NCBI RefSeq assembly: GCF_029227915.1
Contig: NC_079886.1
Span: forward strand, 11,985,501 to 12,049,500
DNA: 64,000 nt
Source of the DNA: Hydractinia symbiolongicarpus
Lineage: Eukaryota > Cnidaria > Hydrozoa > Anthoathecata > Hydractiniidae
Direction: 5' to 3'
Shown here piece by piece: positions 21,952 to 32,547 of this stretch; the first letter of the stretch is position 1, and each line of letters begins with the position of its first letter. Made by a program: the position numbers and the translations under genes. A model generated the notes under the pieces. The model had not been told where the DNA came from. It made no database searches and worked only from the letters and a program-made list of their open reading frames with translations.

Positions 21952-23395
21952 CCCCCTGAATTGTTTCTCATTTAATATGCAAACTTTCCAAGGTGATGTC
22001 TATCACACAAAAGAATTAAAAAAACCTCTGAATTACCATAAAACATCTGATTCGACACACCTTTTAAGGCATATTCCGGTAAGTGTTGGTATTCACGACA
22101 GCTTGAATGACAACCCAACGTTCCTGGAAAATGAAGATCCTAAAATTTTATTGAAACTTTTTGTGAAAGAAATGGAAAGGAGACCGAAGCGAAAATAATG
22201 CACCCGAAACCCACAGATGTCGACATGATTCCCAAAAACGCTCAGGATGCATGGACTGAATGGGTAAACCAGGTAGCTGTGATTGGGTTCAACAGTGGAA
22301 AATATGATTTAAATATGATCAAGCGCTACTTTGTTGAGCAAATTGCGAACAACGAAAGCGAAAAAATAAAAGTAGCTAAGAAAGACAACAATTATATATA
22401 TATATTCGTGACAACATCAAAATTGAAATTTCTGGACATCAAAAACTTTCTTGCACCGGAGATGAGCTACAACTGATGGTGCAAGTCTCTTGAATGTAAG
22501 CTAGAGAAGATTGTGTTTCAATACGACTGGCTGTCTCGTTATGACAACTTGAATAATGTCGGACCTGTCGCACACAAGGACTTCTATAACCGCTTAAAGA
22601 GTAAAAATACGCTATCACCCGCAAAGAGTATGAAGAATTATGCACAGAATTCTATAATTGAGGTTGCATCACAATGATGGACTGGTTACGTAAATACAAC
22701 ACGGGTGACATTGAACCATTCATCGAAGCAGTTGATAAAACCAGAAATCAATATTACGGAGATATCGACATTTTGAAAGATGCAGTTAGTATTCTGGGCG
22801 TCTCGATGAGATATGTGCTGAACAAGTCGCTCCATTTGAATGCAAATATCGAGCTCTATGCACCTGGTGAGCTATGCAGGCAGAAATGTTAAGAAGATCA
22901 GAACAGGGATCAGATGCCATATCTACACGAAACCAAAACAGTGCAAAACAATCTTAGGGCTAGCTAGATGCAAACATGTTATATCCTAGCACACTGATGC
23001 ACGAGGTAGGCACTATAACCAGGGATCAAGTCGGAGGTCTTATACAAAATAATTTTGGCGAGTTAACCTGATGGTCTCGATAGTCCAATAAGCGAGTAAA
23101 AATGTTTTGAACGCCCCGGGAAAAAGTCACATAAATAAAACACGTGGTTTTATTTTGAAAATTTCGTACGTTTTTAATTTCTGCTGATTTTAAAAACATT
23201 CTCTCGAAATTGGTGGTTAATTTAAAAAGGAAAGTACTGTGAATTAAAATGACAATTAACATGGGTAAGAAAACTTTTATATTTTGTTTTTATATTAAAG
23301 AAGCAAGAATTATTATAACATGAAAATATTGTCGCAAACTCAAAACATTTTTGGCGTGCACAAACATATTTAAATTTAGCTTATTCAAGAAAAGG

Positions 23396-23919
23396 AATTA
23401 TTTCATCCAGCGAAGATGAGAGGACTTCGAAGATTCACCGCTTTTTAATCGAGCAGTTATGTAAGTAAGATATCAATATCTTCTTGTAACTAAAAAATAG
23501 TAAGGTTGTAATAAATGTGCGGCAAATGAGTGCTTTAATATTGATGACCTGTAAAATAATGAAAACATTTTGTAAGGTGAAGGGAAAAAGATACAAATAA
23601 GTGTTTTTAGTTACGTTGTAACTTTATTTCATCATAGTGATAAAATTAAACAAACCTCTGAAAACAGTGAAAATAAAAGAGAAAAAAGAAAGAGAAAAGA
23701 TATTGAAAAAGCGAGTAAGTTTAAGAAATGCCTGATTATAATTTAAACTTATTTTAGTAAGTTTTATTGGTGTACTATTTTTTTATTTTAAACCTAGATG
23801 GGACTTTTATCTCAAGCAGCGAAGAGAGCGATGTCGGAGATGGCACCGAGGACGACATTCAAGACGACAAAAAAAGAGAGAAAGGTAGCAATGACGAGGA
23901 TCCAAACCCCGTCAAATGA
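23396..23919 (+). CDS. Possible spliced acidic/basic small gene in the MULE
   Basis: Three open segments with splice-like edges. The first encodes IISSSEDERTSKIHRFLIEQLC (23396-23461) and ends at GTAAGT. The second is a lysine/arginine-rich segment (about 23650-23715) ending at GTAAGT. The third (about 23797-23919) encodes GTFISSSEESDVGDGTEDD and more, ending at a TGA. The repeated ISSSE(D/E) motifs look like casein-kinase-2-type acidic serine clusters. I do not recognise the protein; it may be an N-terminal part of the downstream cargo. Exon structure is inferred only from splice consensus. Confidence 0.35.
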
Positions 23920-24209
23920 GTCAAAGGACGGGGTTTAAAAATAACAAGTATTATCTAATTTTCAAATATTTAGTACTAACCAGTAATATTTGGGGCGTGT
24001 AATAATGTATTCATTTGAGCGCTCATCAATATAAAAATTAATAATATTGCCGCCGCTGCTGCTGCCGTGTGTATGGTCGCGCGGTGGTGGCGGTGGCGCG
24101 CGTGATGGCATCAGCTTCATTTTCGTTGCGAAGACAGGGCAAAGATGGCTAGACCTAATCTTTAATGGTGGATAGAAAAATATAGACTTTGTTCTTTTTT
24201 GTGGAGAAA

Positions 24210-25485
24210 TTGGTGTGAATGAAGATGCTTTGAAATATCTTCCTGCATCAGTTTCTTCCAAGAATTGTGTTGCATTGAGGTAAGATTTTATTTTCTGTAA
24301 TTTCCATTTCTGATTATTGCTGACCATTTGTTACCATAGTAATTAAGTGTACATCACTATGTCATCACCATGAACTACTTATGGCTAGATAGATAGATAG
24401 ATGTGCATATTTTACATGGCTAGCCTCACAAATATCGAGGGATATACCCTGTCTATTATTTCCAGGAGGGGCCATGGCTTAGATGGAGAGTCCTAGAGTA
24501 TTTAATGCTCATTTTGAGCGACGCAGACCCAATTAGGGCCCGCGCTCTACTAGACAACTCCCGGCAACATCCAACGGCCCACACAGTGTGCCATCTTCCC
24601 AATTTTCCTCACATGGCTTGGGTTAACCGGGGGCTATGGTAACATTCACTCGCCCATGTTGAATCGCCGTCAAGAGGAATCGAAACCCCGGTCTCCCGCA
24701 CAGAGTACGAGAGCTATAACCACTAATCTACGGCGCCATATAATAAGCTAGCTAGCTACATGTATTCGTGGTTTTTGTTTTGATTATTACTCTTGGAGAG
24801 CTAGCAACCGTATCTATGGTAGCTAGCTGGCATGTGTGTGTGGAATTAATAATGGTTTTGATTCTTCTCAAAATGTTAAAACTTAGTGTCTTTGCTCTGA
24901 GGAGTGAATTCTCTTTAATTTCTCTAAGAAATATTTATTTATTTTTCACTGTTTAGGTCCAAATCATCTGGAAATTGCTTGTTTAGCTCCATATCCTTAT
25001 GTCTGGTAGGTGATAATAGTTTGACGCAACAGTTAAGGCTACTTGCTTCCATTGAACTTTTTGTCAATTCTGAGTATTATAGTTCTCACCCCAATTTATT
25101 TGTTGACAAATATCCATCTTTAAGTCCATCAAATATTTTAGCAATGTCAGTATCTCTTGCTGCTGTTGATACTAATTTTAAGGCTGCTGAACTTGTCAAA
25201 GCTGAGGCTACTTTTTGTTTGAAAAACATGAACCAGTGGTCTGGTTTTCTCTTTGTTTTGTCATTGTCTTCTATAATTCGCAGAAATATTATGTGTTATT
25301 ATCCTGATTGTGGTCCTCTCAAATACAAAGAGATATTCAATAAAAAGGTTTTTCCACGTGTGCCAAAGGTTGATGAAACTTGCTTCCATATTTTGTTTTG
25401 TTATGAAGGTTATCTCATTTCAGATCTTACTTTTAAACATAATCACTATGTGCCACTTTTATTTACTTCTAAGGAATTAATTTAG
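24210..25485 (+). CDS. OTU-like cysteine protease (vertnin-like), two exons
   Basis: Exon 1 ends near 24274 (...EDALKYLPASVSSKNCVAL, then GTAAGA). The intron contains a SINE. Exon 2 starts after TTTAG at about 24957 and encodes SSGNCLFSSISLCLVG and a helical domain up to the stop at 25485. The GNCLF(S)S motif fits the catalytic-Cys box of OTU-fold deubiquitinase-like proteins, and KHNHYVPLLF near the end fits the catalytic-His region. The aspartate normally before GNC is replaced by Ser (SSGNC), so activity is doubtful. OTU and vertnin-like domains are known cargo of several DNA transposons. The start of exon 1 is unclear. Confidence 0.5.
24392..24738 (-). mobile_element. tRNA-derived SINE with GATA tail
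   Basis: On the minus strand, reading from 24738: GGCGCCGTAGATTAGTGGTT carries a box A-like sequence, and GGGGTTTCGATTCCT some 50 nt later is a box B. A GC-richer body of about 250 bp follows and the element ends in a (GATA)n/(ATCT)n tail at 24392-24412. The structure (Pol III promoter head, body, simple-repeat tail) is that of a tRNA-derived SINE. It lies within the intron of the OTU-like gene. Confidence 0.7.
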
Positions 25486-25569
25486 AAGCCTCTATTTAAG
25501 AAGAAATGTATGTCTACCAATGTTTCTGGATTCTTTCAAAAGAAAATTGATTTTAAACCTGTCACCAAG

Positions 25570-25705
25570 AATAAGCTTATTTTACCAAAGGTATCTCTTC
25601 CTCAGCAATTGCCTACATCAAGTCAGGATCCCCAAGCAATAAGCTTATTTTACCAAAGGTATCTCTTCCTCAGCAATTGCCTACATCAAGTCAGGATCCC
25701 CAAGC
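25570..25705 (+). repeat. 68-bp exact tandem duplication
   Basis: Two adjacent identical 68-bp units starting AATAAGCTTATTTTACC. They lie in a possible C-terminal coding segment downstream of the OTU-like stop, and 68 is not a multiple of three, so the duplication breaks whatever frame was there. Confidence 0.85.
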
Positions 25706-26113
25706 AATAATAAAAGGTATATACTAATAATACACCTTCAAGCAACATTTCAGATCCTTCTACTTCTTCTGTATCTAATGTTTTTAGTAATCTTTTACAA
25801 AATAGTACTAGCCATGAACCTAATTTTTTTCCAAACAATAATAAATCAGTCATAACATCAAAAATAGTTGATTCCCTTCCACAAAATTTTGATGTAACTG
25901 ATGTTTTATTTGATATAGATGATATTATTTTAATTGTTATGTATATTTGTTGCAAAGGTTGGTATTATATTATACTATTGGTATTCTTAAAAAATTAATT
26001 TAATAGAAAATATGTTTATCAAAATTATTAAAACACTTATATTTATACTACTTTATCACTTTGATTGTTAACATATTTCGTGTTCCATTTCCATTTTTTT
26101 AGTCCATGGTTCA

Positions 26114-26420
26114 TTTTCATTTAATTGACAACTGTCAAGAAATAGTAGAACATAGTTGCAGGGACTATGGGGTTACTCAGTTGTCATTTTATCCTGCATT
26201 CATTTTTATTCATATCAAACCATTTCATTCCAATATTCATTATCATTTAATTGGCAACTGTCAAGAAATAGTAGAACATAGTTGCAGGGACTATGGGGTT
26301 ACTCAGTTGTCATTTTATCCTGCATTCATTTTTATTCATATCAAACCATTTCATTCCAATATTCATTATCATTTAATTGGCAACTGTCAAGAAATAGTAG
26401 AACATAGTTGCAGTTGTCAA
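26114..26420 (+). repeat. 126-bp tandem repeat, about 2.4 copies
   Basis: Units contain ATTGGCAACTGTCAAGAAAT and GTTACTCAGTTGTCATTTTA and are almost identical. Because 126 is 42 codons, an open frame of 147 codons runs through all copies; I regard that frame as a by-product of the repeat. Confidence 0.85.
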
Positions 26421-26966
26421 GTTATCCTGTATTTTTTAAATATAAATATGCCAATGACAGCTAAATTTTTCTCTATTTTTTCCTCATCATTGTATCTTGT
26501 TATCTTAATTCTTTACTTCTTTTTTATTTGGCTGTCCATGTCTGGATGACATTTTTTGTTATCCTAGGCATGCTGATGAGCTCTGATATTGAGCGAAACG
26601 GCCTATTAACATTTATAAATTATATGAGATAATCTTGTTTCTTTAGTTCATAGGCTTCATATATAACAATAGAAACTCAGCAAGAAAGACAAGCAACCAA
26701 ACAACATTGTTAAAAAGATGACACGGTAACGATTTTCGTTTTATGCTGTATGAATGACAAATAGCCTTTTTATTTTCCAAATAATTTAGATGCGGGAATG
26801 TTGTTTGCAGACAATCTAGGATCCTCCAATGTTTAAAAATTTTCTGGGCCCTCAGGCCCAACCATGGTGGGCCTTCGCGTGTCACTAATATAAGTACATT
26901 TTATGACGGGGTACATCAGAAATCCTAGATCCGCCCCTGTGATATATGTAATTTATTTAATTTTAG

Positions 26967-27078
26967 ACAAGTGTGTTCGTGCGGATTCCTTGGAAGAAGC
27001 AAAAAGAATTATAGAAAAATACGAGATTGAAACTGGAACGAACTATTCGATTTACCATAAAAAAAGCGGTTTTTGTTC
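26967..27078 (+). pseudogene. MULE transposase N-terminal remnant
   Basis: After a likely acceptor (TTTAATTTTAG) an exon encodes CVRADSLEEAKRIIEKYEIE and then TGTNYSIYHKKSGF, the pattern of the FAR1/ZSWIM3-like DNA-binding N-terminus of MULE transposases. The catalytic core should follow but is absent: the sequence jumps to the C-terminal part of the protein within some 30 bp. This is an internal deletion, so the element depends on a transposase from elsewhere. Confidence 0.5.
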
Positions 27079-27086
27079 TCCAGGTT

Positions 27087-28604
27087 GGTATGCAGAAGCA
27101 TCATTTAACCTGGCACGATTTTCCAACAACCTATTGTAACTCGCCATTTTACTCTCTAGATTATGATGTCGTGTATCCTAAATTAAATTTTGGGGAAACG
27201 GAAATAGAAAGTGTCGATGTCGTCGACCCTTGTGGAAGTGTAGAGCAAAGACAGGACCATACCTTCACAAAACTAACTCAGAAGATATACCCGAAGAAAA
27301 CAAAGGCATCAGCATGCAGGGGTTTATTAAATGAAATTAAAAGCCTCACCTTTAACGTGTACGACGTTGATGTTCTTGATGTGTTGCACGATCAGCTAGT
27401 AATTGCGTTGGAAGGCCTACAGAAAGCATGTCCAAATGATAATGGTATCTTTTTGGAAACCAAACCACCAAAAACAGTTGTTAAAGTCGGTACTCTTGAC
27501 CTGGATAACTTGCCTGTGTCAAAAAGCAAGAAATCTCGGTTCACAGGTAGAGTCGCAACTGAGAGTAGAAGGTTTTTCTCTCACTTAGTCGTCACACCAA
27601 AAATTGAGACGAAGACTAATGTTATAGAAGAGCAAGCACCTCTACTCGATGATGCAACCTATGACATTCCCTTTTCTTCAAACGAAGATACATCGATTTC
27701 ACTGTCTCTTCTGCGTGGAAACGATGATGACGTGGACGTGGTAGACAATAAAGAGAAAGATTCGCCAGATGAAGAAGTTATGATAACAAGAGTCATTGAA
27801 AATAATGGACAACCTCCGAAGAAAAAGAGGAAGTTGGTGTTTTCTTCAGTCGAAGAACATGGCATTATAAATAACCAGATGTTAACTGACGAATCTATTA
27901 ACTTGGCACAGCAACATCTTGCAGCACAATTTCCCCAATACGATGGCTTCTTCGACACGTGTCTCGGTATCCCTAGACGTGAAGAATTAGTTGTTTCAAA
28001 TAAGCCTTTTATACAAATCCTTCACACTGGTGCACTGCATTGGATTTGTGTAGGGAACACTAAAAATCATAACAATTCGTGTAATGTTTATGATAGCTTA
28101 AGTAGTGGTAACATCACACCCAGCGTTGCGTGCCAAATAGCATTATTCTGCCAAATAGCATTATTCTGCCACACAGCAGATCCGGAGATAAGGGTAGAGA
28201 TATGTTCCGTCCAGCAACAAAAAAATTCTGTGGATTGTGGACTATACGCCATTGCGTTTGCAACAACTCTTGCTTTGGGGGGTGATCCAACTAAAGTAGT
28301 TTACGATCGTAAAAGATTGCGTCCGCATCTACTTATGTGTTTGCATCAAGAAAAAATGCTTCCTTTTCCTGAAGAAAAAACATTAAGATCTTTAAGACGC
28401 GAAATCAAAATTTTGGCTATTGAGTTGTACTGCAGTTGTCGCATGCCCTACGACGAAGAAAACGCAGATGACATGGCCGAATGTTCGAAATGTTTACAGT
28501 GGTTTCATCAAAAATGCGAAAATATCCCACCAATAATTTTTAAATCAAGAAACAAAAAATATTTTTGTAAAGCTTGCGTTGAGGAAAAAAAAAGTCGAAA
28601 ATAA
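27087..28604 (+). CDS. Ulp1-type protease with PHD finger, fused to transposase C-terminus
   Basis: An open frame of about 500 codons, without internal stops. The first part (LTWHDFPTTY...SPFYSLDYD and later GLLNEIKSLTFNVYDVDVLD) resembles the C-terminus of ZSWIM3-like MULE transposases. A linker with a basic stretch PPKKKRK (possible nuclear localisation signal) follows. The Ulp1/C48 protease domain shows its catalytic set: His in LHWICVG, Asp in NVYDSL, Gln in SVQQQ, Cys in VDCGLYA. A PHD finger (CSC, CSKC, HQKC, CKAC) closes the protein. C48 proteases remove SUMO-like modifiers; PHD fingers often read histone tails. Inside the repeat CQIALFCQIALF a 21-bp duplication is seen. First ATG used as start; the true start may be upstream. 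Confidence 0.7.
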   Translation, partial: GMQKHHLTWHDFPTTYCNSPFYSLDYDVVYPKLNFGETEIESVDVVDPCGSVEQRQDHTFTKLTQKIYPKKTKASACRGLLNEIKSLTFNVYDVDVLDVLHDQLVIALEGLQKACPNDNGIFLETKPPKTVVKVGTLDLDNLPVSKSKKSRFTGRVATESRRFFSHLVVTPKIETKTNVIEEQAPLLDDATYDIPFSSNEDTSISLSLLRGNDDDVDVVDNKEKDSPDEEVMITRVIENNGQPPKKKRKLVFSSVEEHGIINNQMLTDESINLAQQHLAAQFPQYDGFFDTCLGIPRREELVVSNKPFIQILHTGALHWICVGNTKNHNNSCNVYDSLSSGNITPSVACQIALFCQIALFCHTADPEIRVEICSVQQQKNSVDCGLYAIAFATTLALGGDPTKVVYDRKRLRPHLLMCLHQEKMLPFPEEKTLRSLRREIKILAIELYCSCRMPYDEENADDMAECSKCLQWFHQKCENIPPIIFKSRNKKYFCKACVEEKKSRK

Positions 28605-29072
28605 AAATTAAGACGTAAAATCATTATCTCCTTTTTTATTTGTTAACCCCTCTGATTTGGTAACGAGTGGTGGAGAGCTCTTTGAAAGTAAAGAACACAA
28701 CGATGAAGTTCTTTGACGGATTTTGATGAGTAACTCGAAGAATTTAATTTATAAAAGATTCGCCTCCGACTCGATCCCTGGTTATAGTGCCTACCGATGC
28801 ACGACTTCCAATGTGGTAAAGAGAAGCTCAGCAAGATTGCTGACCCCAAATCGACGCGTAGCGGGGAATTGTTGATTTCCGCCGGCGAAGGCGGATTCTT
28901 TAAAGGAGAGGCAAACAAGAAACTATTTTGTGGCGGCCAGAAAATAAATTTTAAGCGAAAGAAAAATATATATAGATTTCTAAATCCTAAAATCTGCTAA
29001 GATAACTACTAAGTATATAAAACTATATTTCACGACTAACTACCTATATATCTTTCTAACAACATTTTTACA

Positions 29073-29327
29073 GAAATTCCATGGCTGTATGGGATGAAAA
29101 TATCTGTCATAACCAACGACAATATTTTTCATGTTCTGAGTCCCTTTTCCACAACATACTACACTTCGAACGATAAAGTTTGTTATCATGAGATGGCGCC
29201 AAATTTGAATAAATATACAGACCGGAAACCTTCAATAACAAATCGAACGTGCAATATGGTGGCTTCATCTTTCTTCCTTGGTTCTTTACTTTCTTTATCT
29301 TTACTCGCTATTGTATTGGCAAGTTAA
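29073..29327 (+). CDS. Exon-like fragment with GPI-anchor-type C-terminus
   Basis: After an acceptor (TTTTTACAG) an 84-codon open frame runs to a stop. It contains two Cys, an N-glycosylation site (NRTC) and ends with a small-residue site followed by a strongly hydrophobic tail (VASSFFLGSLLSLSLLAIVL), the layout of a GPI-attachment signal. The upstream part of such a gene is absent. It could be the last exon of a captured host surface-protein gene, or a chance open frame. No family recognised. Confidence 0.35.
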   Translation, partial: EIPWLYGMKISVITNDNIFHVLSPFSTTYYTSNDKVCYHEMAPNLNKYTDRKPSITNRTCNMVASSFFLGSLLSLSLLAIVLAS

Positions 29328-30011
29328 GTAGTACAAAATGATAAAAATATGTTCTTTACATGTTGTTCAACATTTTTGCCATTTTGATCTTCAACTTTTT
29401 CTTATTAAATCACTTTGTGTACATTGACCCTGTGAAATATATCCCATTGTTTTTTAATTTAGCCACACGTTTGACAAATGCGTAAAAATGCTCAATTATA
29501 AATAACTCAGCACTCGCAAAAATGTAAACAAAATGATGTATGGTTTATAGTTATAGTTTATGGAACAGGCGAGCAAGCTAATCAGTCTTTAAAATCAACA
29601 CTTATCATAAACTTTTATTCAGCAGCCGTGCCGCAGCGCAGTTCGCTTCTCCTTTAAAATCGCCTGAGGAGATAGATAGAGAGATCCTCCAAGGATGGAT
29701 AGAGACATCGTTTTGACAGATTTTTTTATGAGAACGAGGCTAAAATGAGTTTTAAGCTAATAAGAATCCTAACAGAGCAACAAATCGTTTTATTATCCAA
29801 TGAACAATACTTTATGGTTTATATGCTATCGAAAGTTAAACACGTGCAGTGTAGCATAACAAATATCGTCAGTTTACATCAGCCATGTTTTGCAAAAAAC
29901 ACGTGAGCAAAAATCGCGAAATGGAAATGGTTCGGTATATGTGATAAAAGTCGCGGCGCATTTTACGATTGGGTTGTAAAATGTAGCTGTATGGAAACCG
30001 GCCTTTAAGCT

Positions 30012-30524
30012 ATATTCAGCAGAACTAATTATTTATTCATGAATTTTAATTTAAAGGGAATTGTTAAGGCTGAATATTTTTGGTAAAAGATAATGTATTA
30101 TAGCTATAAAATCCGTGACAAGTGTGTTTTAAAAGAAAAAATAAGAATATGTGTCTGAAAAAAACCTTTCGTAACTGCTCATGTAAAAAACAAAATTGCT
30201 GCCGCCTTTAAATATATTTTCCAAGTTGTTTTTCAGAGTAAAAGAGAAAATAAATAAATTTCCAGCCTTGCCGGTGTTCTTATTTTGTTTTTATTGTTTG
30301 TCAATTTTCAGGTTTATTATTTTTCTTTTAAAATTGTTCTTATAAAGAAATGAAGTTTACGTAAGTTAAATTGGCTATGATACAATGATAATCAAAAATT
30401 GAATTTTAAAATTTTAGAATAGTCAATGACTTTGTTCCCCCATATTACTCAGTCCTCTTCAAAGTTCAGTACTTTTTCAGATTATTGCTAATGGCGGAAA
30501 TCTTTAAGCCGTAGTGCTTCTTGT
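30012..30524 (+). repeat. Dispersed 0.5-kb repeat, copy 1
   Basis: From ATTCAGCAGAACTAATTATT to GGCGGAAATCTTTAAGCC the sequence matches the reverse complement of 48078-48571 with small indels and substitutions. It is non-coding. It ends a few bases before polymerase B resumes, so its right edge is probably an element boundary. Confidence 0.8.
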
Positions 30525-31671
30525 TTCGGTTCGCGCAAGTGGATATTGAGGTACTTGAAAATCTGCGTGAAAAATTTAGCGAAATGTCTCCACTGTTCGT
30601 CGTAAAAGATATACCAGATGAGCACATTCGGCAGCATATGCACGATTATTTAAAAGCTACGGGACGCAAGCGCATTTCTGGTACACACAAGCTACTTTGG
30701 TTGATGAAGGCTAAAACGATCCTGCTATATACTTCTATGCTGAAATGGTATCTGGACCATGGTTTGAAGGGGACGGCGTTTTCTCAATTTCTTGAGTATA
30801 AGCGAGGTCAGCCATTTGCTTGGTTCCCCGAAGAGATTGCGGCTGCTCGTAGGAAAACGGATAAATATCCAGATAAAAAGGTTTCCGGGGACACATCAAA
30901 ACTTAAAGGCAATTCGTTCTACGGGGAGATGATCGAAGATCTAGCAAGGCATGCGAACACAATGTTTACAAGAGATGAAAGGAGGGTTGATCAAACGATG
31001 AGATCGCCGTACCTTGAAGATCTTGAAGAAATCGGTAATGCTTATGAGATCAGAGAAGGGAAGCGCAAGTGCAGCATTAACAGAGCCTAACAATGTGGCA
31101 TCGCGGTGTACCAGGTTGCAAAACTTCGCATGCTTGAATTCTACTACGACTACCTCGATAAATATGTAAATCGTAGAGTCTTTTAATGTATCTACATGGA
31201 TACCGATAGCGCTTATTTTGGAGAAGAATTGCGAGATGTCGTGCGTCCTGAGCTGCTCCAGGAGTGCGACAAAGTTGTGGAAAACTGGCTGGTGACGGAC
31301 GATTACTCAAAGAGGACAGGAGGTCTGCTTAAACCTGAGTTTATTGGCATAAGAATGATTGCTATCACATCCAAGTGCTACTTCATCCAAGGAAAAGAGG
31401 GCACCAAGTTTACGTGCAAAGGGACGTCAAAAAAGCAGAATGTTATGACTTGGTCTAGGTACATAAATGCGTTGAACGGAGACATAGACACTGGAACAAA
31501 ATACAGGTTTCCGGGTACACAACCAGGGGATGATCACCTATGAGCAAAGTAAGCTAGGGCTCTCAGCATTATACGACAAAAGTCGCGTTTTAGAGGATGG
31601 TGTACATACAGTATCTTTGGAATTGTAAGTGCGGAAGTCTAGTGTGGTTGATCAAGCACACTAGACAATAA

Positions 31672-32290
31672 ATGGAAGTTTGTTTAGATATTATCATAGC
31701 ATGCGCACTAGCTCTAACTTACATGTTGCTGCTTATGCTGAGCTTCATGATTTTATTCTATTTTCTAAAATACAAACATATAATAAATAAAATGACTGAG
31801 CTTGCTAATATATTTGATGTTGTTGATACCCCAGCAGAAGCTCTACAGCAACAACCGGAAAAAGCAATCGATAGACGTCCAGTTTTGAAAGATGCAATCA
31901 GACAGGGTAAAGCACATCTTTTACCAAAGAAATGTTCGGAAAGTTTTATTGATAAGGCGAATATATTTAACGAGAAATTCAGGAGAAAGTGAAAAAACAG
32001 GCCAGGCATTATCTGCGCATGTAGTAAACTTGTATTCAAACGTTGTGAGCAACCTGATTTGTATCGACTCCCTTAAAAAATTGAGAGAAGATATCAATGA
32101 AGACCCAATAATTAAGGAACCCATGACTGACCTCGGTATTTTGTTTCATGTTACATTAAGTAAATTTTTAGCACCACTTTTGGTTTTGGTCAAGGCGATC
32201 TGCGACTCTGCTGAAAAATATTGTGATCAGCTGTTCAAGAGGAATATAAACGGAGAAGATCAAAGAGAAGAAGAGGAAAATGGAGAATAA
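31672..32290 (+). pseudogene. Polinton membrane protein, one frameshift
   Basis: Begins MEVCLDIII with a long hydrophobic segment (residues ~8-37) and then a charged region with FDVVDTPAEALQQQPEKAI and AHLLPKKCSESFIDKANIFN. A frameshift near 31980 leads into a second frame (...ALSAHVVNLYSNVVSNL, LGILFHVTLSKFLAPLLVLV) that ends in an acidic tail at 32290. The product would be a membrane-anchored protein of about 200 residues. Located right after polymerase B. Function unknown to me; assignment to the Polinton rests on position and style. Confidence 0.5.
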
Positions 32291-32547
32291 TACGTCAAAT
32301 GTAGCTGTAGAATTACACCAAGCTTTTACACATGGCACAGCCATGGTTTTCACGTGACTGGAAAAAGCATAATCACTCCACCTGCGTGTGGGAGCTAGGT
32401 GAAAAGAATTCGAAATGGCTTTATGAGAAAGAGGGGGTTTGAGAATAGTGTGATTTAAATTTTATAGAGGTACATCTTCTATAAAATAAATAAGCGAAGA
32501 ACAAAAAGTTATTACAAAGAAAATTGAAGGTGGCGTTGCTACCTGAG

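Larger units (their letters stand above)
23005..28795 (+). mobile_element. Mutator-like DNA transposon inside polymerase B
   Basis: Terminal inverted repeats of about 33 bp start GGTAGGCACTATAACCAGGG at both ends, with one mismatch. They are flanked by an exact 9-bp duplication, GATGCACGA (22996-23004 and 28796-28804), and removal of the element rejoins the polymerase sequence. A 9-bp duplication and remnants of a MULE-type transposase (FAR1/ZSWIM3-like) suggest the Mutator superfamily. Cargo: a small acidic spliced gene, an OTU-like protease and an Ulp1-PHD protein. The transposase core is deleted. A SINE sits in one intron. Confidence 0.85.
28856..30524. mobile_element. Second insert in polymerase B, type unknown
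   Basis: Unrelated DNA between polymerase pieces 2 and 3. Its right 513 bp (30012-30524) recur inverted at 48078-48571. Near its left end (28857-28930) and at 29630-29700 are inverted, diverged copies of GGCGGATTCTTTAAAGGAGA-type sequence, so more than one insertion may be present. I could not define a target duplication. An exon-like segment lies inside (29073-29327). Confidence 0.45.
21979..31543 (+). pseudogene. Polinton DNA polymerase B, split by two insertions
   Basis: Protein-primed family B polymerase that would replicate the Polinton. Piece 1 (21979-23004) holds the exonuclease part: HIPVSVGIHDSL, the Exo II-type motif GFNSGKYDLN (about 22285), FLDIKNFLAP and SILGVSM. Piece 2 (28796-28855) is a short stretch ending near ADPKS. 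Piece 3 (30525-31543) holds the polymerase part: FAQVDIEV, the KLKGNSFYG motif (about 30905) and YMDTDS (about 31193-31210), then LLKPEFIG and FTCKGTSKK. Piece 1 and piece 2 are separated by the Mutator-like element, pieces 2 and 3 by a 1.7-kb insert. Frameshifts in piece 1 and stops at 31088-31090 and about 31184 show that the gene is dead independently of the insertions. Confidence 0.88.

Noticed and set aside
25570-26420. CRISPR-like repeat arrays
   Set aside because: The repeats are directly adjacent tandem copies without unique spacers, in eukaryotic DNA.
26106-26549. 147-codon open frame
   Set aside because: It runs through 126-bp tandem repeats whose length is a multiple of three; no homology and atypical composition.
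27087-28604. Ulp1-type protease as the Polinton maturation protease
   Set aside because: It lies inside the Mutator-like element with its own TIRs and target duplication, and it is fused to a MULE transposase C-terminus and a PHD finger.
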